Assembly (NCBI GenBank): GCA_023052935.1 | Contig: CM041297.1 | Coordinates: 93,403,521-93,467,520 of the forward strand | DNA from: Piezodorus guildinii | Taxonomy: Eukaryota; Arthropoda; Insecta; Hemiptera; Pentatomidae | Direction: 5' to 3' | DNA: 64,000 bases | In this document: positions 10,965 through 21,757 of the stretch, in pieces | How the letters are laid out: the number at the start of each line of letters is the position of its first letter | Numbering within the stretch: the first letter of the stretch is position 1 | The notes under the pieces: generated by a model | Database searches by the model: none | Told to the model about the DNA's origin: nothing | The model's input: the letters and a program-made list of their open reading frames with translations, nothing else | Translations under genes and position numbers: made by a program

Positions 10965-12415
10965 AGGTAGAAGATTTCTATTAGCGATGGCCAATTGGCT
11001 TAGAGTTTCGTTATTTTATTTCATTACAGGTAATTATGGCTTCTACCTCTCCTCTAGTTCTTTACTTGCCTGTTTCTACCTTCGTGTGTCGCGGTCTTAA
11101 AAATAAAAACTGCAAAACACCTTTTTAATTCGTTTTGTTATTTTAAAGATACTCAACATTTCCACATTCAGAAATCCACAAGAACAAAATATGGACTATA
11201 AAACGCTCTAAGGAAATCGAACTAATGTCCGAATCACATAAATACATCCGAAAAATCATAAAAGAAACTCTTTACACTTATACTACACTCGATGATTTTG
11301 TCTTATGTTTTGCGGGTTACAGCCTCGGGTTGGTGGAAAGAACAGAGTAGTTCTTTAATTGCATAATTAGATTGTCCAATTTTGAAGAGATTGTGGAGAA
11401 TGATGATTGAGTGAGCGCGAAACATAGGAGAGTAACACCCACACCCAGATTCCAGAGAGCGATTAGACGGGAATTGTGGCTGGGATAGGCTTGTCGAGTC
11501 ACGGGTTTATTGTATACATATTGTTAAAATATTGATAATTGAGCGTGCGCTAAGATAACAATTGGAACCATCAGAGTGCCATTACTGCGAGTCCTCACCG
11601 GGCTGAATGGGGAGATGACCCAGCTGAAACTGTCTAGACAATGGAGTCTGTTTACACCTTTGTCAGTCAAGTCATTGTTCATAGCCACTGTGTAATCACC
11701 GCCCGTCTTCAGCTCCTGATAAGTCATCAGTAAATTCAGTAACGTTCAAAGGTGTCCTCTCTAGCAGGTTGGAAGTCACAAAGGCTCTTTGAAAACGGTT
11801 TGGGAAAACTGAAAATGTAGCCAAACCTTTGTATGTATGCCCTTAGTATTCAAATGAAACTACGAAGGATCGGATTAGTGGAGCTGGAGAGGCGGTAGCG
11901 GACCAATGCACAGTAAGAAAAAATGACGATTTAGTGGCCAAAATTCTATAACTTTTGATGCGATCAAGATAAATTAATAATTCTTTTTTCGTTTATGAGT
12001 AGAGAATGTCTTTTATTAGTGAGTGCAAAAAAATTACTTTCGTTACATTTTTTAATTATTGTTCAAAGTTACTGATTTCATACTTTTTTTTTTGTATTTG
12101 ATTAATTTACCCTATATAGGAGCGTTCGAATCGACATAAATGATCTATTATCTGCTTCTTTAGAGTTTTCTGGGTTTATAATTGTTTTAATCATGAATTT
12201 ACGACGTATACGAAATTGATAAGAAATTATTGTTTAAAGGCAAAAAATCGAAAAATTTAACTTAACAAAATAATTTTTTTTAAAAATGTTTATTCCAATG
12301 GAACAAAGAAAAGACAAATTATGAAATATGAGGCATATTTTAGGATTTTGCCTAAATTAAGGTTAAAAAATATGGCTTCAAATTTTTAAATCGATATAAC
12401 ATTGCAAGAATGATT
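10965..12415. other. Non-coding stretch with one unassigned, less AT-rich block
   Basis: About 11290-11780 is compositionally richer and carries two consecutive minus-strand open frames (61 and 67 codons), but neither resembles a known family. The rest is AT-rich with no feature seen. Confidence 0.35.
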
Positions 12416-12424
12416 TTATTTTAT

Positions 12425-12786
12425 TTTTTCATACACCATAATAGAAAAAAGAAAAGAAAAAAATTCTACCTGACTGAGATTAAAAATTGAACTTAGATAT
12501 GTCTATCTATTGTATAATCTACTACTAATCCCATTTAGGAAGAAATTGAGTTTATGGAATAAAAATGATTAAGTATAGAAAGAAAAGAAAGAAAGAAATA
12601 CTCTACTAAAAAAAAATATATTTTCATTCATCTTTGTATATTTAGACATTGGTACGTTGGTAACTTTTTTCATTCAAACCAATATAGCTTCCCTATAAGG
12701 AAGGTTCAATCTAAGTTATATTTTTTTTCTCAGTCAGGTAGAATTTTTTTCTTTTCTTTTTTCTATTATGATGTATGAAAAAAAAA
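12425..12786. repeat. Fold-back (inverted repeat) element
   Basis: The left arm 12425-12480 and the right arm 12729-12786 are inverted copies of each other with almost no mismatches. Both contain a CATAATAGAAAAAAG core and an ATTCTACCTGACTGAGA inner end. Weaker complementarity continues inwards. The loop is about 250 bp and non-coding. It has the structure of a MITE or fold-back element; no clear target duplication was recognised because of flanking A/T runs. Confidence 0.7.
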
Positions 12787-12869
12787 AGTTTTCCCTGCCA
12801 GTGAGTTGAAAATAATTACGAAAATATCTTAATTTTTAATGCTTGGGTTATATATTAAATGATACAATT

Positions 12870-13125
12870 GGAAAATGTCTATGGGTTCAGGAAACCTTCG
12901 TGCATGGGCAGCTGAAGAGATTTTGCTGGCAAGCGACCACGGGCGAGATCTAACTCCATAGACACCCTTGCTAATGTGATTCTGTGAAAACAGGCTTTTA
13001 CAGGCTGCCTGCGTTGGATGGTCCTGTATCTAGTTTACTGGACCGAACCTACACAATCCTTTCACAAAGCAAATATGGAGAGCGCTAAAGTCCGGGAACC
13101 CGGAAAGGCCAGTAACTATATAATA
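12870..13125. other. Unassigned moderately GC-rich block
   Basis: About 250 bp of mixed composition between AT-rich DNA and a LINE fragment. Its look (several CCGGAACCCGG-type words) suggests an old interspersed repeat, but no family was recognised and it has no second copy in the window. Confidence 0.3.
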
Positions 13126-13139
13126 ATTAAATCTGCTAT

Positions 13140-13760
13140 ATACAGTGAATTAATTTAAAATTGTTAGAAATATTGAAGATTTTTTTTTAAATATTATTTT
13201 ATTTATTTTTAATACATTAAGTAAATTAGCTGTCAGATAAAATACATGAAGAGAAAATGCCTATTGGCAGCACTCCAATAGGTAATCTAAACTAGAAGGT
13301 CTCGAGGCCATCTTCTTTTCAGACGCCTCGGAGGATTGTCAGGAATGGAAGAGGAAGCAAGGATTGAAACTAGTGAGTGGGTTAGAGTGGGATTGGAATT
13401 TATCATAGAAGGATTGATAGCTGGTTCGCGCCAAATCAGCAACATATGGGATATTAAGGTCTCTATGGACGAGTCACTTCGTGACAAAGTAAGGAGCAGT
13501 GAGAAATTTTCCGAAGAATTTTGGATTGTAAGGACTGAACACGGAAAGAATTTGATGGTTTGGTGGAGTCCCAGTTTTTGTCGTTTAGGTCTTGTTCGCG
13601 GATTCCATGTTAGACGTTTGTCAAGTAGGAGTCCAAGATAGCGAATCTGATCAACCGGGACAAGAGGAATATTATTAACGGACACTGTAGGGCAGGTTGT
13701 CATAGGTTTACAACGAAGGATAAAGGTAATTTAGTGGGATTTGTTGGAATTAATTTGAAG
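13140..13760 (-). pseudogene. Jockey-like LINE 3' fragment
   Basis: Minus-strand translation includes IRYLGLLLDKRLTWNPRT and ends with RRLKRRWPRDLL. These correspond to blocks in the longer copy at 14.3-15.5 kb (IRYLGLHLDKRLTWNPHT and the same RRLKRRWPRDLL end). A large internal part is deleted or frameshifted. The AT-rich segment at 13140-13260 is the 3' untranslated end. Confidence 0.75.
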
Positions 13761-13990
13761 AAATCAAAATGATAAACATGTCATCAAACCTATCAATCTG
13801 CCAGTAACAGAAACGATCATCGATTCTGAATTTATCCAAATTTATTAGGCAAAAACTGAAAGTTCAAATTTATTGCAAAACTCCTATCAAAGTTGTTACA
13901 GTTAGATCTATTCCGAAATATGGAGTAAAGATCTAAGAAGTTATCTTACAATTTCATCTTTTAATTCTGAAACCTTCAAATTCCTTGATT

Positions 13991-13991
<1 letters not shown>

Positions 13992-14026
<35 letters not shown>

Positions 14027-14330
14027 TAGAAATAAAACTATTCATGATGGTGGTTGAAAATCCCAAAGGTCTCAAATATGGACGAATACATAAATAACAA
14101 CATACCCACACAGATCTATCGTTCCGACCATTTTCTGCAATCAACTCCCGACAATCGTGATAGGCCTGTTATTAAAGGTGATTGTTCTGGAGCCCTTTAT
14201 CACCTTGCTTTATACCGCTCAACCGACTATTAACAACTTATTATTATCATCAGAACGTTATTATCTACATTTAATAGTTATGAGTGGTTCCATTATCTCA
14301 ATAAAATATTAGTTGGCAATTAACTAATAA
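13992..14330 (-). repeat. Unidentified insert with a long poly(A) tail (minus strand)
   Basis: A run of about 32 T at 13992-14023 reads as a poly(A) tail on the minus strand, preceded there by about 300 bp of mixed-composition sequence with no matching repeat in the window. This is the shape of a retroposed transcript: a SINE, a truncated LINE or a processed pseudogene. No protein was recognised. Confidence 0.4.
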
Positions 14331-14331
14331 C

Positions 14332-14333
<2 letters not shown>

Positions 14334-14363
<30 letters not shown>

Positions 14364-15520
14364 AAATAAATTTACAACTGTAGTACAATAAAATACAATA
14401 AGTAAATGTGCTAAGAGATCAAGTGGGCGTGATACAGGCATGTGAAGAAACTACCCAGTGGTAGTACTTCAAAGTTTATTCAGCTAAGTAGGTCTCGAGG
14501 CCATCGTCTTTTCAGCCGCCTAGGAAGATGATCAGGAATAGGAGATGAACGTTTGCGGACGAGTGGGTTGGAGTGGACGGGTAATTTGGAATAAAAGGAG
14601 GAATATCTAGTTCGGGCTAGATCTGCGACTAATGGAATATTTAGGTCTTTATGAATTATTTTATTGGTGACAAAGTAAGGGCGTTTAGGATCTTCGGAGG
14701 ATTTTGGATTGCAAGGATTGAATGCGGGAAGAATTGGATGGTTTGGTGGATCCCCATAACTCAATCCCATATGTCCAAATAGGCCTAATGATGGTTATAT
14801 AAATTAATTTTTTGTAATATGTGGAAAGTTTTGATCGTTTGTCCAGTAAGTGTTGTAGTAAGCGGTATCTACGAGCTGTTTCTTGTCGTTTCAGTCTAGT
14901 GTGAGGATTCCAAGTAAGACGTTTGTCTAGATGGAGTCCTAGGTACCGGATCTGTTCAACTGAGGTGAGTGGAATATTGTTAAAGGAAATAGTGGGACAG
15001 GCGGACATAGGTTTTCGACGAAGGGTGAAGGTAATTTGATGGGATTTAGTAGGGTTGATTTTAATTCTCCACTTTTGACACCATCCTTCAATGGAAGAAA
15101 TGTGGAACTGAAGGGTTTTGGAAGCAACAGATGGGTCATTATTTACGGATAACACACAAGTGTCATCTGCGTAGGTTGTGAGGACAGTACCAGGATGGAT
15201 TGGAATATCAGCTGTATATATGGTATAAAGGATTGGGCCCAAAATACTACCCTGAGGTACACCAGCGGACTGAGGAAATATGGATGAGTAGGAAAGGTTA
15301 TGACTTACTTTAAAGGTTCTATCAGTGAGGTAGGATCGGATTAATAAGAAGTACGTAGGAGAGAGGAATTGGCGAAGTTTGTAGAGCAGCCCTGGGTGCC
15401 AAACCCGGTCAAAGGCCTGTTGTACGTCAAGAAAGGCTCCAGTGCAATACATCCCGCGCTCCAATGTAGAAGATATCACATCCACCACACGGTGACACTG
15501 TTGTATAGTAATAAAAAATT
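14334..15520 (-). pseudogene. Jockey-like LINE, 5'-truncated, reverse-transcriptase and 3' end
   Basis: The longest LINE copy here. On the minus strand it encodes reverse-transcriptase blocks in order: HRVVD, LDVQQAFDRVWH (motif A), SAGVPQGSILGPILY (motif B), TYADDTCVLS (motif C, YADD catalytic pair), then WRIKINPTKS, YLGLHLDKRLTW and WTYGIELWG. These are jockey-clade signatures. Indels near 14690 shift the frame before the terminal RRLKRRWPRDLL block, ending near 14480. A 24-nt T run at about 14335-14359 is the poly(A) tail. The 5' side is truncated within the reverse transcriptase next to an R1 copy. Dead copy. Confidence 0.9.
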
Positions 15521-15531
15521 TAAAGCTTAAA

Positions 15532-16610
15532 AGTCTGGTGCGAGCCATACACGACTATCACTTACCTCTATTGTTAAAATCAATTTGAAAATGTTTAAAT
15601 AAAGTTAGAATTGAAAAATGTACAGAATTGAATTAGGTTTCGATGGAAACATGTGTTTCAGATTAAATAATATAACAATAGAAATTATAATACACAATAA
15701 TCATTTAAATTATATTCGCCCCTTTGCATTGCCTTCCACAATTTAGTGTATAACATTTGTTTCTAAAATATTCAGCTTTCCAACGGTCTATATCACTAAT
15801 CTAGTGAACGGAAAAAAATTACCTAAATATATGTTTTCAATTTTCTCGTTTAGTTGGTATCAAATGGAGGAGCCCGTGGCTGAGTGGCTAGCTCACTAGT
15901 TTCTCATGCTAAAGGTTGTGAGTTCAAATCCTAGTCCCAGCGGGACTTTTATAAACGATGTAATTAAATGGGGATTCACTCACAGCCTCTCCCCCGGGTA
16001 AGTGAGACCCGTCAGCCAAATGGTGGCCGCTTACAAAATTAGGCGTAGGGAGTGATGACCCTACACTATAAAATGCATTGAGAAGCGTGAGTGTAATCTA
16101 CCAGATTACACTACGAGGCCCAGAGCCTACAAGGCCTGTCGCGCCACTGGAAGAAGAAGAAGAAGTCGGTATCAAATACGTTTAACTTGTATACTTAGTC
16201 GTTTTTTATCAATGGTAATAAAATGATATGGTTATTTTTTTCGAATGTACAAATTTAAAGGTACTTAAGAGGAAGAAAATACGGCATTTATGCACTGTCA
16301 GACTATTTCAGTATAATAAAGCCAGTTAAATTTTACAATATAGAAAGTTTAATCAAAATCGTCAGAGCCGTTTTTGAGAAAATAGTAAAAAGATGCAAAA
16401 TGCACAATATAAAGTAGATCTTTCGGTCAGCTGATTTTGATGAAAAAGATTCTGTAACATCTCGGACGTATAATTGTCTTAAATATGAAATTTCATTTTC
16501 GTACGATTTTTCGTTTTCCGGCTAGACTTAGCACACATACACATATTCAGCGATCCCAATACTTTCTCCTTACAATTTATTTCATATATAGTTAATTTAA
16601 AGTAAAAATA
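15532..16610 (+). mobile_element. R1 copy interrupted by SINE-C
   Basis: Starts with TCTGGTGCGAGCCATACACG and the ATCACTTACCT subterminal motif. It contains the R1 middle (GGTACTT..GAAGAAAAT, AAAGATGCAAAATGCA, CTCGGACGTATA) and ends near 16610 with a mutated 3' end. A SINE splits it at 15866-16167. The CA tract is reduced to a few CACA words. Confidence 0.7.
15866..16167 (+). mobile_element. SINE-C, complete tRNA-derived SINE inserted in R1
   Basis: tRNA-like head with box A (GTGGCTGAGTGGCTAGCTC) and box B (GAGTTCAAATCCTAG), a tRNA-unrelated body, and a (GAA)n 3' tail. The 10-bp direct repeat GGTATCAAAT lies on both sides (15856-15865 and 16168-16177), a clean target duplication within the R1 sequence. 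A 5'-headless relative lies at 45310-45475 and a diverged one at 36885-37085. Confidence 0.85.
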
Positions 16611-16679
16611 ACACTCAGCTTGGAATAACCATTATAATTTAATTCTTATGTCTCACAAAAAAACATAAAGGTTCTTAGA

Positions 16680-16835
16680 TTAGCACTAAACAGAACCATA
16701 CTGTTTCTATAACAACTGTTGGACCAGGGGTTTATTGGGCACATATCTCGCACAACCTGTTTTTTTATGTACCCACTTTATAGAGGCTGGATGAGTAAAA
16801 TGAGGTTTTACCAACCTAACGGTCATCCCACAGAA
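16680..16835 (-). repeat. SINE-A fragment, reverse orientation
   Basis: The minus strand matches SINE-A body words CTCTATAAAGTGG, ACCCATAA (diverged) and TAGAAACAGTA in the same order as the complete copy at 5817-6131. The head is not present. Confidence 0.5.
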
Positions 16836-16839
16836 GCAA

Positions 16840-18000
16840 GTATAGATTAAATAATTCTTTAAAGACCCTACTCATTTTAAAATAGTCCTCACAATTTCTT
16901 AGTATGTCACAAAAATAATCATGAACTTCTGAGGTCAACAAAATTCTAAAAACAACTTTTAAATTTTGTATGCTTCTATGCAATGCTTGTTAGATAATAA
17001 ATAATATAACACATGTAAACTACAATGCTATACACCGGCTATATTTTTTTTCTCGTTATCAGGAGACGGTTAAACTGATTTCGTTGAAAATATCTTCCGT
17101 CGTCACAAAGAGGTGAAAGAAGCTAAAATAACCTGTCATTAGCATCCTTAAACCAAATTCGTGGGGTATAAAAAAACTTCGGTGTTTCCTCCACTTTTCA
17201 TTTAAAAAATGATAATATCAATAAATAAAAAAGAGAGAGTCATTTGGACCAAATTCTCATTCAAAGCAGGAAGTTTTTTTTAGGAATATAAGGAATTATC
17301 ACCCATAATCTGGAGACGAAATGACGGGCGTACTAAGATTATATTTTATTTATCTAAATATCATATCTAAAGGTCCAACATTAATTGGTGGCCTGTCGCC
17401 AAGTAGTTAAAACCTACTTCAGTCTGTCATAGCCGGCAGGCGCTTCGTTGGATGAGGAAAAATTCTAAGCGACCGGTGTTCCAGTGGGTGCGATAAGAAT
17501 TCACTAAAACTTCTATTGTCAAGAAGTTTTTTTGATCGAAAACATTAAAATAAAAAACGCTGCAAATTATTACACAATGATTTATTATTTCCAAATAACT
17601 ATATTACGGTATAACTGTTTATATAGCTCTTTATAGCGGCTAATCTTTTAGCTTTTTCTCTATCTTACAATAATAACCGAGTTTTGTTGTAATACATCTA
17701 TTATAATTCCTGACTTGAATATATAGATCAACTTTTTATTTTATTTTTCTGTTTATCGCGCTTTTCTGAATCTAAAACTCTCTACATATTTTTCTCTATC
17801 CTCAAAACTAACTCAGTCAGGGGCGCATTTATGATTAAATTTTAAATTTTTTCCTTTTCTTTTTTTCTATATTTTTATAATTATTCTCGGTTGTTAGTTG
17901 AAAAACACTAATAATTTTTTTCTCTATCTTCGAAAATAACGGAGTTACAAGTGTATATATAGAGGTATATATAAATTGTTTTCCTTTTTACTATTATTTA
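16840..18000. other. Non-coding DNA with a degenerate repeated motif
   Basis: No gene. Around 17640-17960 a motif of the form TTTTTCTCTATCTTCGAAAA followed by TAAC(C/G)GAG recurs about three times at 100-150 bp spacing. The same motif in opposite orientation recurs at 25.5, 27.4-27.6 and 28.8-29.1 kb. A GC-richer word cluster near 17390-17480 is unassigned. Confidence 0.4.
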
Positions 18001-18005
18001 TTTAT

Positions 18006-18110
18006 TATAGGTGGAATAGTCAGGAATCAGTCATTTTTTGAAAAGTTTTTAATTTTGCCAACGTTTCGGCCCAAGCTTGTGAGCCATCATCAGGGCTACA
18101 AACATCAGAA
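18006..18110 (-). mobile_element. Penelope-like element terminal fragment
   Basis: On the minus strand it reads CCTGATGATGGCTCACAAGC, then GGGCCGAAACGTTGGC and GACTGATTCCTGAC. The GATGATGG plus CCGAAACGTTGGC pair is characteristic of Penelope-like element ends in insects. A diverged relative with the same order of words lies at 41650-41765. Confidence 0.55.
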
Positions 18111-18228
18111 CAAAAGAGATACATATCAATATGATAATGAAAATTTTCTTTTGAATGTAGTGACAATAATAACATTTGAAATAAAACAGAAAATATACCA
18201 ACATACTTAAATATTATAGATACAAATA

Positions 18229-18602
18229 ATGATAATATGATACATAGTCTGATGATGATAAGCATAACAAATTTTACAGAACTTTAGACTTTTAATATAG
18301 AAGTAAAAAAAAACATATATATAAACGTACCATTACTGAGCCATGTCCAAGCATAAACTGAGGAAAACCATAAACATAGGTAGTATGGGGAGGGGTTCAT
18401 GTAAAAACCCTGAAGGTTTTTCCCTCTAATTGTATAAAAATAATATAACACACCCTCTATAATTTTGTAAAACTTTTTCAAAACAAAGATAAGCTGTAGT
18501 ATGGCTCAGTAATGTTTTTTTTTTACTTCCAAATTAAAAGTCTAAAGTTCTGTAAAATTTGTTATGCTTATCATCATCAGACTATGTATCATATTATCAT
18601 AT
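18229..18602. repeat. Large inverted repeat (arms about 105-115 bp)
   Basis: Left arm 18229-18344 and right arm 18501-18602 are inverted copies, including the CATAGTCTGATGATGATAAG and TTTTACAGAACTTTAGACTT blocks and GAGCCAT at the loop side. The spacer of about 155 bp is unique and non-coding. It lies just beside the Penelope-like end at 18006-18110. Confidence 0.75.
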
Positions 18603-19110
18603 TGACCTGTTATTTATCAATGCTAACAAGACAGTATGATATTTTTTTATAAAATCCACAAAATTTAAGATACTTTAGGGAAAGAAAATTTAAAATATCG
18701 GCATTTAAGCCCTGTCAGACTATTTCAATCAGAATTAAATCTACATCATATTATAGCCCATCAAATTTTACATCGATATACAGAGTTTAATCAAAATCGT
18801 TAGATCCATTTTTGAGAAAATCGTAAAAAGGTGCAAAATGCATGGTATAAAGTGGCTTTTCTGGTAAGCCGATTTTATGAAAATGTTGCTGTAACATCTC
18901 GTCGAGTGTATACATGTCTTAAATATGAAATTTCAGTTTCGTACGACTTACCGCACACGCGCGCACACACACACAGTCCTTTTTTTGGGACTTGGTTATT
19001 TTTTGGACTTAAGAGATCCTAAAACGTGTATTTCCGTCGATTTTCGATTTCACGGTCGCAATACTTTCCCTTACTATATATTCCATATATAGGTAAGTGA
19101 AAGTAAAAAA
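18603..19110 (+). mobile_element. R1 copy, 5'-truncated
   Basis: Contains the R1 core in order (ATCGGCATTTAAGCCCTGTC, TTTTACATCGATATA, GGTGCAAAATGCATGG), a short CACACACA tract, the GGGACTTGGTTATTT block, and the 3' end ATAGGTAAGTGAAAGTAAAA. It begins abruptly at the right arm of the inverted repeat. Confidence 0.75.
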
Positions 19111-20443
19111 AGTTTATGATTAGCTATTTTCCTACTTACGGAAAATGGATCGTTGTAGAAAATAATTTAAAAACAGAAACTTCCAGAATAAAATAAAATG
19201 GCTTTATGAACTAATGTAAAGTTTTTGTACCGCAACAGAAATAAAGCTAAAAAAATCAGATGAAGAAGTGCAATACAAGTACTCTTCCCCGATATTCTAA
19301 AAACAATTCAACCAACATGGATATGAATAATTTTAGTTTTTTGTTAAAATATCAAGACCAGTAACTTAAAACTTTGTTTGACTTTAAATGAAGATGGAAA
19401 CTGGGTCGGATATAAATTTGAAGAAAATTGTTTCAAGAAAATTCCCACATTATATAAATCTGAATTTAAATTAATCGAAAAATATAAATCCATGGATTTA
19501 TCATTGCCAATAATCATGAAATTCCAAATACTATTGTGTTCGGCCATGATTATCTCATAGAGATGAAAGATCACACCCAATAGCTAATTCAAAAAAATAA
19601 AAATTCAATAAGCAAAATCCAAGAAATTAACATTTTTTTCATCACAACAATCGTTTTTTGTTTGTTTTGTTTTTCACCTATATGTCAGGGCATTATAATA
19701 TTGTTGAACCATGATTAATATGTAAAAACATCACTATTGATCAGAAAAATACAGGCTAGAAATACAAATATAAAATTGACTGATTTTATTTATTTCTTAA
19801 GTTGAATACGGGAGTCAGCAAATATTTATGTGTGAGAAATACAATTCATACAACCTGTAAATGGTTATAATCAATGCGATTTGTAAATTATTAAATTTAA
19901 ATAAATTAAAAGAATAAGAAATATTTCGAAATAAATTACATCTATAATGCAATAAAATTTGTTGTTTCGTCCTTTTTCCTAAGGCGGAATAGTACATTAA
20001 TTTAATGGAATTTAATGGAAGTTATTTATTAAGAAAGGAAAATTATAAAAGATACAAGTATTTTGTAACATAACTCACATGATTATTTTCTCTATTTAAT
20101 AATCTGCAAAGATTTTAAGTTTAAATGCATTTCTAATGTTCTAGATAAGAGTTTATATAAAACTACATCATTGATTTGAACTTATTTTAAATATTCATTG
20201 AAGTAAATACATGATCAATTTCAATAAATATATTTTATTACACTTGCAATTAGATCTTTGCGTCAGAACAAAGAAACGGTAGAGTAAAAAAAAAAGAAAG
20301 AGAGACGATTAAAATTAATAATAAAAAATATTAAACAATGAAATGATTTTCCATTGTACTAGTTCTCAATAAAAATATCTAATTGTTTAGATCTCATCTG
20401 TGCTTCAATATATATGTACATAAACATTAGGGTTAAAAAAAAA

Positions 20444-20520
<77 letters not shown>

Positions 20521-20983
20521 TTATATTAATATTTATTAAACAATTCTTAATTTATTTTATATTCTTTTTAAAGATAATTCATCTATTCACATCGAAATAA
20601 TCATTGACAGCACATCCAATTTAGATAAAAATTTGGAAAAATTGTTGGGCTCTCATTTTCAACAAACAAATAATCAAACCGTATATAATAAAAAAAAAAA
20701 AAAAACGTTTGGACAGTGATATTTTTAAGGTATTTCTTAGTATTATAATTTTTTTTTTTAATTTAAAGTCAATGATTTTAAGATTCCTTCTACTTCTTTT
20801 AAGACCAGCAAAAAACGAAAAAAACAATAATCTTAATTATTACTAATATTTAAAATTATCAATATAGTAAAAAAAAAATTAAAAGTTAAAATTACTTAAT
20901 AATATATTTTATTATGAGTAAGTAAAATTTATATTTATGTAAAAAATATATTATTAAATTTAAAAAAATCACAAGTAACTCAC
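19111..20983. other. AT-rich non-coding DNA with a (TA)n microsatellite
   Basis: No coding region recognised; overlapping small open frames on both strands are low-complexity. A (TA)n tract of about 85 bp, with one interruption near 20460, occupies about 20441-20519. Confidence 0.5.
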
Positions 20984-21195
20984 CTTTTAAAGCGGAGACC
21001 CCAAAAGCATATCCTGAATTCTCCGAAAACAAATTAAAAACACGTATACAACACGATCACGGGCAAACTACACCACACCTTCAACGTTTCCTAGGCTACT
21101 GAAGAGTACACAGGCCGTGCGGGCATTGCCGAGGTCTTAGGCGAGCGGTCCCGAACTTGCACGAACTATCGAGGATCACATGGTCTAGGATCTAG
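20984..21195 (-). other. Candidate non-coding first exon with splice donor
   Basis: A sharply GC-richer island of about 210 bp in very AT-rich DNA. Read on the minus strand it ends in AAAAG, then GTGAGT (donor at 20983-20978), a consensus insect 5' splice site. It has no long open frame and a TCAGT initiator-like word near its middle. Together these look like a 5'-untranslated first exon of a gene whose remaining exons would lie at lower coordinates, perhaps outside the window. An old repeat with a chance donor is the alternative. No partner exon was found. Confidence 0.3.
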
Positions 21196-21371
21196 TCTGT
21201 AAAAAAAACAAAAAAACATGAGGTCATTTAGGTTTTTTTTTTCCATTTTAATTATATAAAATTCATTTACATTTATTAGAAAAACAGACAAGCCAAAAGT
21301 TAGACAAATTGCTGATTTCTTGTCTGGTTTGCAAATTTCTATGTTGATCCGTCATTTATAACCATACAGAT

Positions 21372-21625
21372 CTGGGGCCACCTATGGAGTAGTGGCTAGC
21401 ATAACAGGCTGCTATGCACAAGGCCGCGGGTTAAAACCTGGCAGGTGGCCCTAGAATGGTTTAATGGGAGTAAAAGGGTCATCTGCCAGGTTTCATGCCG
21501 TCCTTCGAAGGGGACGTAAGAAGGTGGTTTAGAGCCTGTGCGATGGCAGGTACTCGTTAAAGATCCCTATCCTAATAATATCTGGATAGGCAAAATTTAG
21601 GACTCTGTAATATCATACAAGGTTC
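21372..21625 (+). mobile_element. SINE-B copy
   Basis: Head with GGAGTAGTGGCTAGCATAAC (box A region) and GGGTTAAAACC (mutated box B), then the SINE-B body (GGTGGCCCTAGAATGGTTTA, ATGCCGTCCTTCG, TAAAGATCCCTATCCTAATA). The 3' tail differs from the other two copies, so this copy ends early. Confidence 0.75.
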
Positions 21626-21690
21626 TGTAATATCGTACGATTAGCCTCAGCTATTAAAGTTTCGTTAATTGAAAAAAAATAAAAATAAAT

Positions 21691-21693
<3 letters not shown>

Positions 21694-21752
<59 letters not shown>
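21694..21752. repeat. (TA)n microsatellite
   Basis: An uninterrupted AT dinucleotide tract of nearly 60 bp. Confidence 0.95.
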
Positions 21753-21757
<5 letters not shown>

